The notes: generated from the letters alone by a model not told the origin. A DNA stretch of 64,000 bases from Seonamhaeicola sp. (GCF_028281565.1 NZ_JANQJQ010000041.1:1-64000), one strand, 5' to 3'. Shown: positions 35,260 through 45,299, counted from the stretch's first letter. Translations and numbers: made by a program.

Positions 35260-37482
35260 TTACAGTCTGGTAACCTTATCTATACCATTAATTTTTTTAA
35301 GTTTTTCAACAAGCTTTTTTATGATGGTATTGTTCTTTACTTCTATATTGACTTTTCCTGAAAAAAGCCCGTCATCACTTTCAAAATTAAGACTTTTCAT
35401 ATTAACATGCATGTTAGATGAAATAATTTGAGTGATCTCATTTACAAGCCCGATATTATCAATTCCCGATATGGCAATTTTAGCAATAAACTCCTGTTGT
35501 GAAGAATCAATCCATTTTGCAGTCATGATCCTGTAAGCATAGTTTGATTGTAAACTCACCGCATTAGGGCAATTTTTTTTATGGACTTTAATACCATCGG
35601 AAACGGTTAAAAAACCAAAAACCTGATCGCCCGGAATCGGGTTACAACAATTAGAAAGTTTATAATCCAGTTTTTCTTCTTCTTTGCCAAAAACCAGTAA
35701 GTCATAATTTGCCGTGACCTCTTCTTTATCAATATCTTCCTTGCTGACGTTGGCTTTCCTCTTAATTTTGTTTTTAATAAAACTCATTAAGACATTGCTT
35801 CTGGAAGAGGCGAAGTTTTTGAGCATGGTATTATCAATGGTGCCAATACCAACCCTGTAAAACAGATCTAAACTGGTTTTAAGCTTGAAGTAATTAACAA
35901 GTTCATTTGTTGAAGCTTCGTTAAGCGTTATTTTAAGCTGCTTTAATTTTCTTCTAAGGATTTCTTTGCCTTCTTCACCAATGCGCTTTTTGTTTTCTCT
36001 AAGGGCAGATTTTATTTTACTTCTGGCCCGGGCCGTTGTAGTGTAATCTAACCAGTTTGAATTTGGTTTTGCACTGTCTGACGTTAAGATATCCACCTGA
36101 TCACCGCTAACCAATTCATGGCTCAACGGGACCAATTTACCATTTACTTTAGCGCCTCTCGTTTTCATGCCAACTTCGGTATGGATACTAAAGGCAAAAT
36201 CTAATGCGGTAGCCCCTTTTGGCAAGGATTTTAGATCCCCTTTAGGGGTGAATACAAATATTTCTTTTGAATATAAATTGAGTTTGAACTGCTCAACAAA
36301 ATCAACCGCATTGGTTTCCGGGTTTTCAAGGGCCTCCTGTAACCTGTTGATCCAGGTTTCAAGGCTGTCTTCTTTTTCGTTGCCTTGTTTGTACTTATAA
36401 TGTGCTGCATAGCCTTTTTCGGCTATTTCATTCATGCGTTCACTTCTGATTTGAACTTCCACCCAACGTCCTTTTGGACCCATAACCGTAATATGCAAGG
36501 CTTCATAACCGGTAGATTTAGGAGACGATATCCAGTCTCTTAACCGGATAGGGTTTGGCCTGAAATGGTCTGTTACAATGGAATAAATTTTCCAGGCAAA
36601 GAACTTTTCGTTTTCCAGGTCACTTTCATAAATAATTCTGATAGCAAATTTGTCATAAACCTCATCAAACGAAACCCCCTGAGTCATCATTTTTTTTCTG
36701 ATGGAAAAAATGGATTTAGGCCTTCCCTTTATGGTATAGTTAAATTGCTCTTTGTTCAATGACCTTTTTATAACACTACTGAACTGTTTTATATATTGAT
36801 CCTGTTCTTCTTTACTATCCTCTATTTTACTAAGAATGTCGCTATAAACATCCGGTTCGGTATATTTTAAACCCAGATCTTCCAGTTCGGTTTTAATGTT
36901 GTATAAACCGATCCTATGGGCCAAAGGGGCATAGATGTATAAAGTTTCAGAAGCTATTTTTTCTTGTTTGTCCGGACGCATAGCATCCATCGTCTGCATG
37001 TTGTGTAGCCGGTCTGCAATTTTTATAATGATCACCCTGACATCATCGTTAAGGGTTAGCAGCATTTTCCTGAAATTTTCTGCCTGTAAAGACACATCCA
37101 TGTCTTTTTCTTTACTTAAAGACGATATTTTAGTGAGTCCGTCAACAATGGTAGCAACTGTTTTTCCGAAGCGTTTTTCAATATCTTTAATGGTATAGTC
37201 TGGGCTATCTTCAACCACATCATGCAGTAAAGCAGCAGCAATGGAGGTGCCGTCTAATCCAATTTCCTGGGCCACTATTTTAGCAACTGCCAGAGGATGG
37301 AAAATATAGGCTTCACCGGATTTTCTACGTTGATCTTTATGGCCGTCAAGAGCCACTTCAAAAGCACTTCTTATAAGTTTTTTGTCATCATTGGAAAGCG
37401 TAGTATAGCTTACCTTTAAAAGTTCTTTGTAGGCTTTGGTAATGGCTGCATTCTCTATTTCAATATCTTCCGCTGTCATCAT
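35260..37482 (-). CDS. bifunctional (p)ppGpp synthetase/hydrolase
   Basis: A 740-residue Rel/SpoT homologue that makes and degrades the alarmone (p)ppGpp. Order: HD hydrolase domain with intact HDVVED (residues 87-92), synthetase domain with GRPKSIFSIRKKM and RSERMNEIAEKGYAAHYKYK, TGS domain (VFTPKGDLKSLPKGATALDFA), helical and zinc-finger-like part (NCCNPIPGDQVFG), and a C-terminal ACT domain. The intact HD motif supports a hydrolase. It probably begins the operon that contains the Fur-like gene and purA. The adjacent RdgB gene is 69 bases upstream. Confidence 0.96.
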   Translation of the reverse strand: MMTAEDIEIENAAITKAYKELLKVSYTTLSNDDKKLIRSAFEVALDGHKDQRRKSGEAYIFHPLAVAKIVAQEIGLDGTSIAAALLHDVVEDSPDYTIKDIEKRFGKTVATIVDGLTKISSLSKEKDMDVSLQAENFRKMLLTLNDDVRVIIIKIADRLHNMQTMDAMRPDKQEKIASETLYIYAPLAHRIGLYNIKTELEDLGLKYTEPDVYSDILSKIEDSKEEQDQYIKQFSSVIKRSLNKEQFNYTIKGRPKSIFSIRKKMMTQGVSFDEVYDKFAIRIIYESDLENEKFFAWKIYSIVTDHFRPNPIRLRDWISSPKSTGYEALHITVMGPKGRWVEVQIRSERMNEIAEKGYAAHYKYKQGNEKEDSLETWINRLQEALENPETNAVDFVEQFKLNLYSKEIFVFTPKGDLKSLPKGATALDFAFSIHTEVGMKTRGAKVNGKLVPLSHELVSGDQVDILTSDSAKPNSNWLDYTTTARARSKIKSALRENKKRIGEEGKEILRRKLKQLKITLNEASTNELVNYFKLKTSLDLFYRVGIGTIDNTMLKNFASSRSNVLMSFIKNKIKRKANVSKEDIDKEEVTANYDLLVFGKEEEKLDYKLSNCCNPIPGDQVFGFLTVSDGIKVHKKNCPNAVSLQSNYAYRIMTAKWIDSSQQEFIAKIAISGIDNIGLVNEITQIISSNMHVNMKSLNFESDDGLFSGKVNIEVKNNTIIKKLVEKLKKINGIDKVTRL

Positions 37483-37551
37483 AGATTAAAAGTAACATAA
37501 AGAATATTAACAGCCAACAAGAATGCTGAATTTTGTAGTGGTTTTTAAGTT

Positions 37552-38127
37552 TTACCGATTTAAAAAATCTACTAATTGTTTTATGGCTTTTCCACGGTGA
37601 CCGATCCTGTTTTTAAGGCTTAAATCCATTTCAGCAAAGGTTTCTTTGTAGTTTTCAGGCCTGAAGATGGGGTCATAGCCAAAGCCGTTTTTACCGTGTT
37701 TAGTCTCCGTTATAGAGCCTTTGCAAATACCTGTAAATGTATGCAGTTTGTTGTTTAAGTGGAGTGCTATAACAGTTTTGAACCGGGCATTTCTATTATC
37801 TTTATCATGTAATGCTTCCAGAAGTTTATTCATATTATCTTCAGCACTACGTTGTGCCCCGGCGTATCTTGCCGAATACACTCCGGGAGCACCATTTAAA
37901 GTATCAACTTCCAATCCGGTGTCATCGGCAAAGCAATCGTATCCGTAATGGGTTTTTATGTACTCCGCTTTTTGTCTTGCGTTTCCTTCAATGGTATTTT
38001 GTGTTTCCGGAATGTCTTCAAAGCAACCGATGTCTTTTAAGCTTAGAAGCTTAATGTGTTGCGGTATTAAGGCTTGAACTTCTTTTAGTTTATTGTCGTT
38101 ATTGGTGGCAAAGACTAGTTTATCCAT
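37552..38127 (-). CDS. rdgB: non-canonical purine NTP pyrophosphatase (RdgB/HAM1)
   Basis: The enzyme removes XTP, ITP and dITP by hydrolysis to monophosphates, preventing their incorporation into nucleic acids. The 191-residue protein has [18 protein letters not shown] at the start, the metal and base site [25 protein letters not shown], and the GFGYDPIF motif. A start at ATG 38127 ([10 protein letters not shown]) is preferred over the TTG at 38133. It precedes Rel/SpoT on the same strand. Confidence 0.95.
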   Translation of the reverse strand: MDKLVFATNNDNKLKEVQALIPQHIKLLSLKDIGCFEDIPETQNTIEGNARQKAEYIKTHYGYDCFADDTGLEVDTLNGAPGVYSARYAGAQRSAEDNMNKLLEALHDKDNRNARFKTVIALHLNNKLHTFTGICKGSITETKHGKNGFGYDPIFRPENYKETFAEMDLSLKNRIGHRGKAIKQLVDFLNR

Positions 38128-38208
38128 TTTCAAAAATTGGGTTGTAGCTATATTGAGTTTTTTTAATTAGCTTTATGAAATACAAAGCAAAATTAAAATT
38201 TATTAGGT

Positions 38209-38598
38209 ATGAAAAAATTATTTGTGATTGCAGCTTTTATATTGTTCGGTTTATGTAATGTGCAAAGTCAAAACATCAGGCAGACAGCTGTAAAGACTAA
38301 ATATGACAATGTGTTTTACAGAACGCCCAACAGTAAGTATGCACCTTTTTTAGTTGAACGCATCGTGTATTCTACCAGTTTCAAGGGATCTAAATCTGAG
38401 AACATATACCAGGTTTCTATTTATGGTAGTGTAAAGGGTGAAAAAAAACAATTAAATTATAATGCCGGATCAACGGATGAACTTGCGTATTATAAAAAGG
38501 TTTTTACGGGCAGATATAAGAAAATAAACTTGTATGAAGGCAAATACAAGGTGGGGGCTAAAACTTATTTCGACACCTCCATTGGGGTTGAGTATTAG
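38209..38598 (+). CDS. small secreted protein, unknown
   Basis: A 129-residue protein with a clear signal peptide (residues 1-20, ending NVQSQ). The mature part is short, beta-rich and rich in Tyr and Lys, with no recognised family. It is divergent from rdgB and begins a rightward group with a TPR lipoprotein gene 30 bases downstream; co-transcription is plausible. Function unknown. Confidence 0.6.
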   Translation: MKKLFVIAAFILFGLCNVQSQNIRQTAVKTKYDNVFYRTPNSKYAPFLVERIVYSTSFKGSKSENIYQVSIYGSVKGEKKQLNYNAGSTDELAYYKKVFTGRYKKINLYEGKYKVGAKTYFDTSIGVEY

Positions 38599-38628
38599 AG
38601 GTTTTTAAACTTGTTAATACCAATTGTT

Positions 38629-40203
38629 ATGAATAAATTATTCCTTTTTTTATTAATCGTTTTACTTGTCAGTTGTAAGACGGATAAATCCAAAGTTGAT
38701 TATTTAGGGGTTGCGAACCTGGATGTCACGGGACACAAAGATGCCATTCCTTTATTTGAAAAGGGGCTTTTATTACTTCATAGTTTTGAATACGTAGATG
38801 CCAGGGAAGCTTTTTTGAGAGCGCAGGAGATTGATCCTGACATGCCCATGGCTTATTGGGGTGAAGCTATGACTTATAACCATAGTTTATGGAGGAATCA
38901 GAAATACGAAGAAGGATTTGAAGCGGTAAAGAAAATCAAAGCTATTGAGGACATAGCTAATTTAACACCGCTGGAACAGGATTTAATAAAGGGATTAGAG
39001 ATTTTATATAAGCCTAAAACCCCTAAGCAGCAGAGAGATCATGAGTATATGGAACACCTGAAAGGCTTGAATAGTAAATACCCTGACAATCATGAAGTAG
39101 GGGCATTCTATTCGTTATCATTATTGGGTTCCGTTTCTGAAGGAAGAAATGACTCCATTTATGGTTTAGGTGCCGATATTGCCAAAAAGATCTTAAAAGA
39201 AAATGCTAAGCATCCCGGAGCTTTACATTACCTTATCCATTCTTATGATGATCCTGGCCATGCAGCATTAGCGTTGGAAGCAGCCAATTCTTATGCTGTG
39301 GTTGCTCCGGATGCCAGTCATGCTTTGCATATGCCATCGCATATTTTTGTCGCTCTTGGTATGTGGGACCGGGTTATAGCTTCCAATATTGATTCTTATG
39401 AGGCCAGCGTTACAAGAATGCAGGAGAAGGGATTGGATAATGACGCGCGCGGGTACCATGCCTATCACTGGCTGGAATATGGTTATCTTCAAAAACAGCA
39501 GTTAGAGGAAGCTGAAAAGATGGTTTGGGATATGCAGACCTATTGTAATGAGAAACCCTCAAAAAGGGCCAGGGCGCATCTTTTATTTTTAAAAGGCACT
39601 TTTTTGGTCGAAACTGACCTTTGGGATCATGATATTGTTGATATAGAAGTAGATGTTTCCGATCTGAATATTACACTAAAAGCTCAAAACTTTTTTATAA
39701 ATGGTATGAAAGCTTACAAAGATAAAAATGGGCAGGCTCTGGATAAGGTTATTGAAGCGTTTAATAAGGCATTAGAAAAAGAAGCCTTGTTAGTCCAAAA
39801 CCTTAGTAATGGTTTTTCGGTATGTGCTTCGGTAGACAGGTCTATGCCTGATCAAACCGATATAGAGGAGTCTAATGTTATGAAAACACAGTTGCTGGCA
39901 TTACAATCCTGGTTGAACGATGATATGGAAGCAGCAGAAAAATTGTTAAAGGCATCGGTTCAATCAGAAGATCAATTGAGTTACAGCTACGGTCCGCCTT
40001 TTATTAAAAAACCAACCAAGGAACTGTACGGAGAATTTCTGATCTCTCAGGAAAAATATGCAGAAGCTATTACCATGTATAAAGGCGCTTTAAAACGAGG
40101 CCCCAAACGATTGGCAGCATTATCCGGAATGAAAAAATCTGCTGCACTATTAGGAGATGATGCTTTGGTAAAAGACATTGATTTGGAACTAAGTAAAATT
40201 TGA
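38629..40203 (+). CDS. TPR-containing lipoprotein
   Basis: A 524-residue protein with a lipoprotein signal (MNKLFLFLLIVLLVSCKTDK; Cys at residue 16). The body has TPR-like helices with AREAFLRAQEIDPDMPMAYWGEA near the N-terminus and ALHYLIHSYDDPGHAALALEA and SHALHMPSHIFVALGMWD in the middle, a His-rich region. The type is often annotated as a TPR protein of unknown function. The frame is open to 38611, but ATG 38629 gives a proper lipoprotein signal. An acyl-CoA synthetase gene follows after 11 bases. Confidence 0.8.
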   Translation: MNKLFLFLLIVLLVSCKTDKSKVDYLGVANLDVTGHKDAIPLFEKGLLLLHSFEYVDAREAFLRAQEIDPDMPMAYWGEAMTYNHSLWRNQKYEEGFEAVKKIKAIEDIANLTPLEQDLIKGLEILYKPKTPKQQRDHEYMEHLKGLNSKYPDNHEVGAFYSLSLLGSVSEGRNDSIYGLGADIAKKILKENAKHPGALHYLIHSYDDPGHAALALEAANSYAVVAPDASHALHMPSHIFVALGMWDRVIASNIDSYEASVTRMQEKGLDNDARGYHAYHWLEYGYLQKQQLEEAEKMVWDMQTYCNEKPSKRARAHLLFLKGTFLVETDLWDHDIVDIEVDVSDLNITLKAQNFFINGMKAYKDKNGQALDKVIEAFNKALEKEALLVQNLSNGFSVCASVDRSMPDQTDIEESNVMKTQLLALQSWLNDDMEAAEKLLKASVQSEDQLSYSYGPPFIKKPTKELYGEFLISQEKYAEAITMYKGALKRGPKRLAALSGMKKSAALLGDDALVKDIDLELSKI

Positions 40204-40214
40204 TATAAACTTTA

Positions 40215-41855
40215 ATGAGCAAATTCAAGTCACCCCTTGAGGCTTTTTTATATTGGGAAAAAACAACGCCCAGTGCTGTGTTTTTAAAACAGCCTGTTAA
40301 CGGGAAGCATATCAATTTTACTTATGCTGAGGCTGGAGCAGAAGCCAGAAAAATAGCTTCGGCGCTAAAACTGTATCAGTTGGATGAAGGTAGTCACGTA
40401 GCCATTTTATCAAAAAACTGTGCACATTGGGTTATGGCCGATTTGGCCATCATGATCTGTGGCTATATCTCTATCCCTATTTATCCAACATTAAATGCCA
40501 ACTCGATCAACCTTATTTTAGAACATAGTGAATCTAAAGCTATCGTAGTTGGTAAGCTTGATGATTTTAATTCGCAAAAAGAAGGGCTTCCCGGTATCCC
40601 GGTAATCAGTGTCGGGCTTTATGGGGAATCTACAGGTGATCTGTGGGAAGATTTACTAAAAAAAAATGAACCGTTAAAGGACTTACACAGGCAAAATCCT
40701 GACGAACTTCATACTATAATTTATACTTCCGGGACCACAGGGACCCCTAAAGGCGTGATGCATACTTCGGGGAATTTAATGGAAAGTGCCCACACGTTAA
40801 CCGAAGTATTTGAGTTGCCAAATAATTTGAGGTTGTTTTCCTATTTACCATTAGCCCATGTGGCAGAACGTTTGCTAATAAATGCCGGTGTGGTTTTAGG
40901 GGGCGAAATTTCGTTTGCAGAATCATTGGATACCTTTGCGTCAGATTTGGAAAGCACCCAACCGCATATCTTTTTTGCGGTTCCCAGGATCTGGACCAAG
41001 TTCAGAGAGAAAATATTAGAGTCGCTGTCTCAGAACAAATTAAATATTTTATTGAAAATTCCTTTTCTCAGCACCTTCTTAAAAAATAAATTGAAAAAGA
41101 AATTAGGGTTAAAGGAGGCTTATTTTGTTTGTTCTGCGGCAGCACCGTTGGCGTCTAGTTTAATTGAGTGGTTTCAGACATTGGATATACATATTATGCA
41201 GGGATACGGGATGACCGAAGACTGCTGTGTCTCTCATTTTAACACGTATCGAAATAATAAAATAGGGACTGTTGGCAAGACCTTATATAATGTAGAGGCA
41301 AAACTTTCCGCCGAAGGCGAAATATGTATAAAAAATAACTGCTTAATGAAGGGATATTTTAAAGCCCCCGAAATGACCGCATCTGTTTTTGACACCGAAG
41401 GCTATTTAAAAACCGGAGATATTGGGGAGTTTGATCACGACGGTTATTTAACCATCACCGGAAGGGTTAAAGATCAGTTTAAGACCGATAAGGGTAAGTA
41501 CATTTCACCATCTTATATGGAGCTTATACTGTCTAAAAACACCGATATAGAACAGGTTTGTGTCGTGGGATCGGGCATTCCGCAACCTATAGCGTTAATA
41601 ACACTTTCGGAATCAGGAAGCGCCAAAGAAAAAAATAGATTGATTGAAAGTTTACTATTCACAGTAAGTGGCATGAATCCGACCCTTGAAAGCCATGAAA
41701 AGATTGAAAAAGTGGTGATCATGAAAGAAGAATGGAGTGTTAATAATGGTTTATTAACACCTACTTTAAAAGTAAAACGAAACAGTATAGAAAAGATTCA
41801 TAAACCATTCTATACCGAATGGTTTGAAATGGATGAAAGCGTGATTTTTGAGTAA
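40215..41855 (+). CDS. AMP-binding long-chain acyl-CoA synthetase-like enzyme
   Basis: A 546-residue adenylate-forming enzyme. It has the P-loop motif IIYTSGTTGTPKGVMHTSGN, the VPRIWTKFREK region of long-chain fatty acyl-CoA synthetases, the aromatic YGMTEDC motif, and KTGDIGEFDHDGYLTITGRVKD, which precedes the catalytic lysine. It is shorter than typical long-chain synthetases (about 590 residues). It probably activates a fatty acid to acyl-CoA. It sits between a TPR lipoprotein and an SGNH hydrolase on the same strand with small gaps. Confidence 0.9.
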   Translation: MSKFKSPLEAFLYWEKTTPSAVFLKQPVNGKHINFTYAEAGAEARKIASALKLYQLDEGSHVAILSKNCAHWVMADLAIMICGYISIPIYPTLNANSINLILEHSESKAIVVGKLDDFNSQKEGLPGIPVISVGLYGESTGDLWEDLLKKNEPLKDLHRQNPDELHTIIYTSGTTGTPKGVMHTSGNLMESAHTLTEVFELPNNLRLFSYLPLAHVAERLLINAGVVLGGEISFAESLDTFASDLESTQPHIFFAVPRIWTKFREKILESLSQNKLNILLKIPFLSTFLKNKLKKKLGLKEAYFVCSAAAPLASSLIEWFQTLDIHIMQGYGMTEDCCVSHFNTYRNNKIGTVGKTLYNVEAKLSAEGEICIKNNCLMKGYFKAPEMTASVFDTEGYLKTGDIGEFDHDGYLTITGRVKDQFKTDKGKYISPSYMELILSKNTDIEQVCVVGSGIPQPIALITLSESGSAKEKNRLIESLLFTVSGMNPTLESHEKIEKVVIMKEEWSVNNGLLTPTLKVKRNSIEKIHKPFYTEWFEMDESVIFE

Positions 41856-41866
41856 ACGGTTTGAAA

Positions 41867-42418
41867 ATGAGCACAATTAAAATTGCATGTGTTGGTGATA
41901 GTATAACTTTTGGCTATGACATTCAGGAAGCACATAAATGGACCACCCTTTTAAGGAATGAATTACAGGTTGAGGTGCTGAATTTCGGCATCAACGGCGA
42001 TACTACAAACGGTATGCTTAGCAGGTTTAATGAAGTGCTTTTTGAGAACCCCTCTCTCATAATTGTAACAGGTGGTACCAATGATTTATGGTATGGCTTA
42101 AAGGACGAGCAAATAATAGCCAATATTAACGCTATGGTTAAACATGCTCAGCATCAAGACATAGATTGTTTAGTTGGCATCCCTACACCAAATTTTAGCC
42201 TTAACGCCGTCAATTTAGTTGATGAAGATTATGCTGAATGCATCAGGAGCTTTCAAAACAGGTTGATAAAATTCTGTTTGTTAAAAGAGATATCTTATAT
42301 CGACTTTTCATTAGGTATGAAAGAAGCACATTATTTTGATGATGGATTACATCCAAATGTTGAGGGACAACAGGTTATGATGTTAAATGCTCTTAATGTG
42401 TTAAAAAAAATAATTTGA
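41867..42418 (+). CDS. SGNH/GDSL hydrolase
   Basis: A 183-residue hydrolase with all SGNH blocks: IACVGDSITFGY (nucleophile Ser), FGINGDTTNG (Gly block), VTGGTNDLW (Asn block) and DDGLHPNVEGQ (Asp-His pair). It is an esterase or lipase of the TesA/lysophospholipase type; the substrate is unknown. It has no signal peptide. ATG at 41867 is preferred to TTG 41861. It lies 11 bases after the acyl-CoA synthetase gene, so fatty-acid release followed by activation is a possible joint function (inference). Confidence 0.9.
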   Translation: MSTIKIACVGDSITFGYDIQEAHKWTTLLRNELQVEVLNFGINGDTTNGMLSRFNEVLFENPSLIIVTGGTNDLWYGLKDEQIIANINAMVKHAQHQDIDCLVGIPTPNFSLNAVNLVDEDYAECIRSFQNRLIKFCLLKEISYIDFSLGMKEAHYFDDGLHPNVEGQQVMMLNALNVLKKII

Positions 42419-42491
42419 TATGATAAATGTCACTTGATTTGCTCCAAAAGAATTCTAAATTTATAATATTGTTAAACCTAATTCATAAAAT

Positions 42492-42794
42492 ATGACAATT
42501 AATATTCAGTATGTGCATATAGGAAATAGTGATGCTATGAACGAATATGTGGAAGAAAAATTAAAGAACCTTCATAAAAAATATGAATGGATCATAAAAG
42601 CCGAAGTACATTTTGAAGTGGAGCATAACGACAAGTTAAAAGGCAAAATTTGTAAAATGGAGTTAAGCGTTCCCGGGCCAAGGATTTTTGCAAGTTCCAA
42701 TGAAGATAATTATGAGGAAGCCGTAAAGAACACCATAAAAGATCTCGAGATCCAGCTTAAAAAACGCAAGCAGGTATTTAACAATTATCATTAG
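42492..42794 (+). CDS. hpf: ribosome hibernation-promoting factor, short form
   Basis: A 100-residue member of the HPF/RaiA/YfiA family that binds the 30S decoding site and silences ribosomes in stationary phase. It has the family outline: N-terminal strand MTINIQYVHIGNSDAMNEYV, the EKLKNLHKKYEWIIKAEVHF helix and strand, the EDNYEEAVKNTIKDLEIQLKK helix and the final KRKQ. It lacks the C-terminal dimerisation domain of long HPF. The gene follows the SGNH hydrolase after 73 bases. Confidence 0.93.
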   Translation: MTINIQYVHIGNSDAMNEYVEEKLKNLHKKYEWIIKAEVHFEVEHNDKLKGKICKMELSVPGPRIFASSNEDNYEEAVKNTIKDLEIQLKKRKQVFNNYH

Positions 42795-42817
42795 TGTTGC
42801 TTGAAAATTGGTAGTAT

Positions 42818-44080
42818 TTATTGAAAGTTGTTTTTTATTATAACATTACCGTTTTTATCGGTGATTGACAGATCTTTTACTTCACCGGCACCTAAAAATT
42901 TATATCGTAAACCTACCAGTTTACCCATAGATCGGTTGTATGTTCCGGAGTAGATCTCTTTGTTGTCAATATATACTTTAATCAGTTTGTTCTCAATGCT
43001 GATCTTAATGTCTTTGAAGGTAGAAAAGTTGGATCCGAAAGCAGACAGATCTTGTTCTTTTCCATTGAGAAACACATCATTTAGCATGACATTGATGTTA
43101 GAGACACAACCGGGAATTGTAAACGGGATAATGATGGCGCCTTTTGAACCTATTAAATAAATATTGATCGTTTCACAAACAGCCCATTTATCCCTGTAAG
43201 TGTTTTTAAGGGTAGTTTCCAGGGTAAAATTGTCGCCGGAAACAGCACCTAGATCCTCAATGAAATGAAAGGTGGAAATTACCGGAGTTTGGCTGGAACT
43301 AATTTCTGAAATTAACAGCGAATCAAGAAAAAGCCCCTGGTTTATAAACTGATCTTTTTCCAAATACTTAGGTATGGGATCATAATCTATAGAGGCACTC
43401 CAACCATCAGATTTAATAAACAGATCATGCTCTTTTATGACATTATTATCCACTAGCAGTTTGGCCCTGAAATAACCCGGGAAATAATAAATCCCGGTAG
43501 CTTGTTTTTGTCCTTTTTTAAGTTTGATGGTTTTGGTAGGATCCCAATATTGTTGAATATAAATACTATCGGATTTAATTAAAGTCAGATCAAAATCAAA
43601 AACAACAGAATTAGGCATCCCTGTAGCAATGGGCTTACTGGAAAACTTGATTTTTTCAATATCCTCTAATGAAATAGGGTCTTTTTTAGATGTTACAGAT
43701 GAATATAAAGTAATGAACACCAGAGCCAAACCGGCTGCTAACCCAAAAACCAAAGGCATTTTAATGAGCGTTTTGCTATGGGCTTTTTTAGGACGATTAA
43801 CTTTAGAATGCGCATTCTTAAAATCCCTCCAGTTCTGATAATCTATAAATTGAGATAGGGTGTTAAGTGTACTAATACTGGGGTTTCCCTTATAGCTAAC
43901 TTTACCCCAAATACGTTTTAGAGTGGTGGGGCTTAGTAATACCCTGGTTTTTTGTTGAATAGTTTCACTCAGCTCATTAAATACGTCATTATGCCATTCC
44001 GAGGCGTCGCCCCAGTTGAGTTTTTCTTCAATACGTTGAAGGCATTTTTGAATTAATATGTGTTCTTCAGAATGGTTCAT
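42818..44080 (-). CDS. probable membrane-anchored regulator with extracytoplasmic domain
   Basis: A 420-residue protein. The N-terminal 90 residues contain a helical segment with LSPTTLKRIWGKVSYKGNPS and WRDFKNAH, a layout seen in many Bacteroidota proteins and resembling a small DNA-binding domain. One transmembrane helix follows (about residues 105-124), then a 290-residue extracytoplasmic beta-rich domain with a lectin-like C-terminal part (KLIKVYIDNKEIYSG, KLVGLRYKFLGAGEV). A sensor-regulator spanning the membrane is the simplest reading; its target is unknown. ATG 44080 is preferred to 44092. It is divergent from the secreted protein at 44196. Confidence 0.55.
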   Translation of the reverse strand: MNHSEEHILIQKCLQRIEEKLNWGDASEWHNDVFNELSETIQQKTRVLLSPTTLKRIWGKVSYKGNPSISTLNTLSQFIDYQNWRDFKNAHSKVNRPKKAHSKTLIKMPLVFGLAAGLALVFITLYSSVTSKKDPISLEDIEKIKFSSKPIATGMPNSVVFDFDLTLIKSDSIYIQQYWDPTKTIKLKKGQKQATGIYYFPGYFRAKLLVDNNVIKEHDLFIKSDGWSASIDYDPIPKYLEKDQFINQGLFLDSLLISEISSSQTPVISTFHFIEDLGAVSGDNFTLETTLKNTYRDKWAVCETINIYLIGSKGAIIIPFTIPGCVSNINVMLNDVFLNGKEQDLSAFGSNFSTFKDIKISIENKLIKVYIDNKEIYSGTYNRSMGKLVGLRYKFLGAGEVKDLSITDKNGNVIIKNNFQ

Positions 44081-44195
44081 TAGGAGTAACAAAAGTCGTT
44101 AAATTAAACCTTGTGTCCAAGAATGAACGGTTTTGCACCAATTTGTTTGCATTATTGTGCGGGTGATTTTTCAATTTTATTAAAAATTTTAAATC

Positions 44196-45299
44196 ATGCA
44201 AAAATATTTAAAGTCAATTGGTTTGTTCTTAGTGTCCGTAAGTTGTTTTTCGCAAAACAGGATTCCTATTGATACTATGCACTGGGACATTAAAGCAAAG
44301 TCGTATGTCATTGAGAATTATAAGGGAAAGAAAGCTATCTACCTACAAGCAGGTTCTATGACATTAAAAGACAGTGTTTTTTTAAACGGTACAATAGAAT
44401 TCGATATTTATCTTAAGGAAACCCCGGCATTTCCGGGGGTGTATTTTAGAGCCGGTGGCTTTAATGGGGAGCAGTGGTATATGCGGCCTCATTTATCCGG
44501 AAAACCGGATGCCAATCAGGCAGCTCCGATTATTAACGGGATATCACCCTGGCAACTCTGTTTTGGGCCAAAATACTCGTTCCCGTATCATTATAAATAT
44601 GACAACTGGACCCATGTCAAACTGGTTGTTAAAGATGATAAGGCCCAGGTGTTTTTGGACTATTCAGAAGAACCAAACCTGTCATGGAAATTGTTTTTAC
44701 CCGCTAAAGGGGGAGAAATAATACTTCGGGGAGGTAACCTGGAAGCGTTCCATATTGCCGATATAAAAATTAATAGGAAGGAAGCTAAACTGATCAACTA
44801 CAAACCTGTAGAACGAAAGCCCATAGAAGGCCTTGTTCCGGAATGGGAGCTATCGGATATGTTTGAAAGAAAGCTTTTGGATAACCCGCTAAATATCCCG
44901 GATGTGATAAAAAAGAGAAGCTGGGGAAGAAAAATTCAAGTTGAAGAAGGTACCGCAGCAAATATTTCAAGACAACAACGGTTGTTTAATGGCGAACCGG
45001 GAGAAACAGTTTTTGCAAAAATTGTCATTCATTCCGAAGTAGATCAGATGAAGCTTTTTCATTTTGGCTATAGTGATGATGTAGTGGCCATTTTAAATGG
45101 AACACCCATATATAGGGGCACAAATAAATGGCGGTCCAGGGACTACAGGTATCTTGGGACCATCGGGCTTTTTGATGCTATTTATCTTAACTTAAAAAAG
45201 GGTAAAAACGAATTGTTAATGGCCGTTTCTGAGAATTTTGGAGGTTGGCTAATAACCGGGAAATTTGATACCACAGATGGTATATCTATCGCAAAATAA
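44196..45299 (+). CDS. secreted protein, lectin-like fold suspected
   Basis: A 367-residue protein with a signal peptide (residues 1-20, ending CFSQN). The first half has strands resembling a concanavalin A/LamG or DUF1080-type jelly roll (LNGTIEFDIYLKETPAFPG, THVKLVVKDDKAQVFLDYS). The second half is another beta domain. The family is not recognised. It lies next to, and divergent from, the membrane-anchored regulator, which has a similar C-terminal fold, and 75 bases before a DUF2911 gene. Confidence 0.65.
   Translation: MQKYLKSIGLFLVSVSCFSQNRIPIDTMHWDIKAKSYVIENYKGKKAIYLQAGSMTLKDSVFLNGTIEFDIYLKETPAFPGVYFRAGGFNGEQWYMRPHLSGKPDANQAAPIINGISPWQLCFGPKYSFPYHYKYDNWTHVKLVVKDDKAQVFLDYSEEPNLSWKLFLPAKGGEIILRGGNLEAFHIADIKINRKEAKLINYKPVERKPIEGLVPEWELSDMFERKLLDNPLNIPDVIKKRSWGRKIQVEEGTAANISRQQRLFNGEPGETVFAKIVIHSEVDQMKLFHFGYSDDVVAILNGTPIYRGTNKWRSRDYRYLGTIGLFDAIYLNLKKGKNELLMAVSENFGGWLITGKFDTTDGISIAK

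Noticed and set aside
44092-44195. A riboswitch or operator in the divergent gap
   Set aside because: Only 100-odd AT-rich bases with no clear repeat or hairpin.
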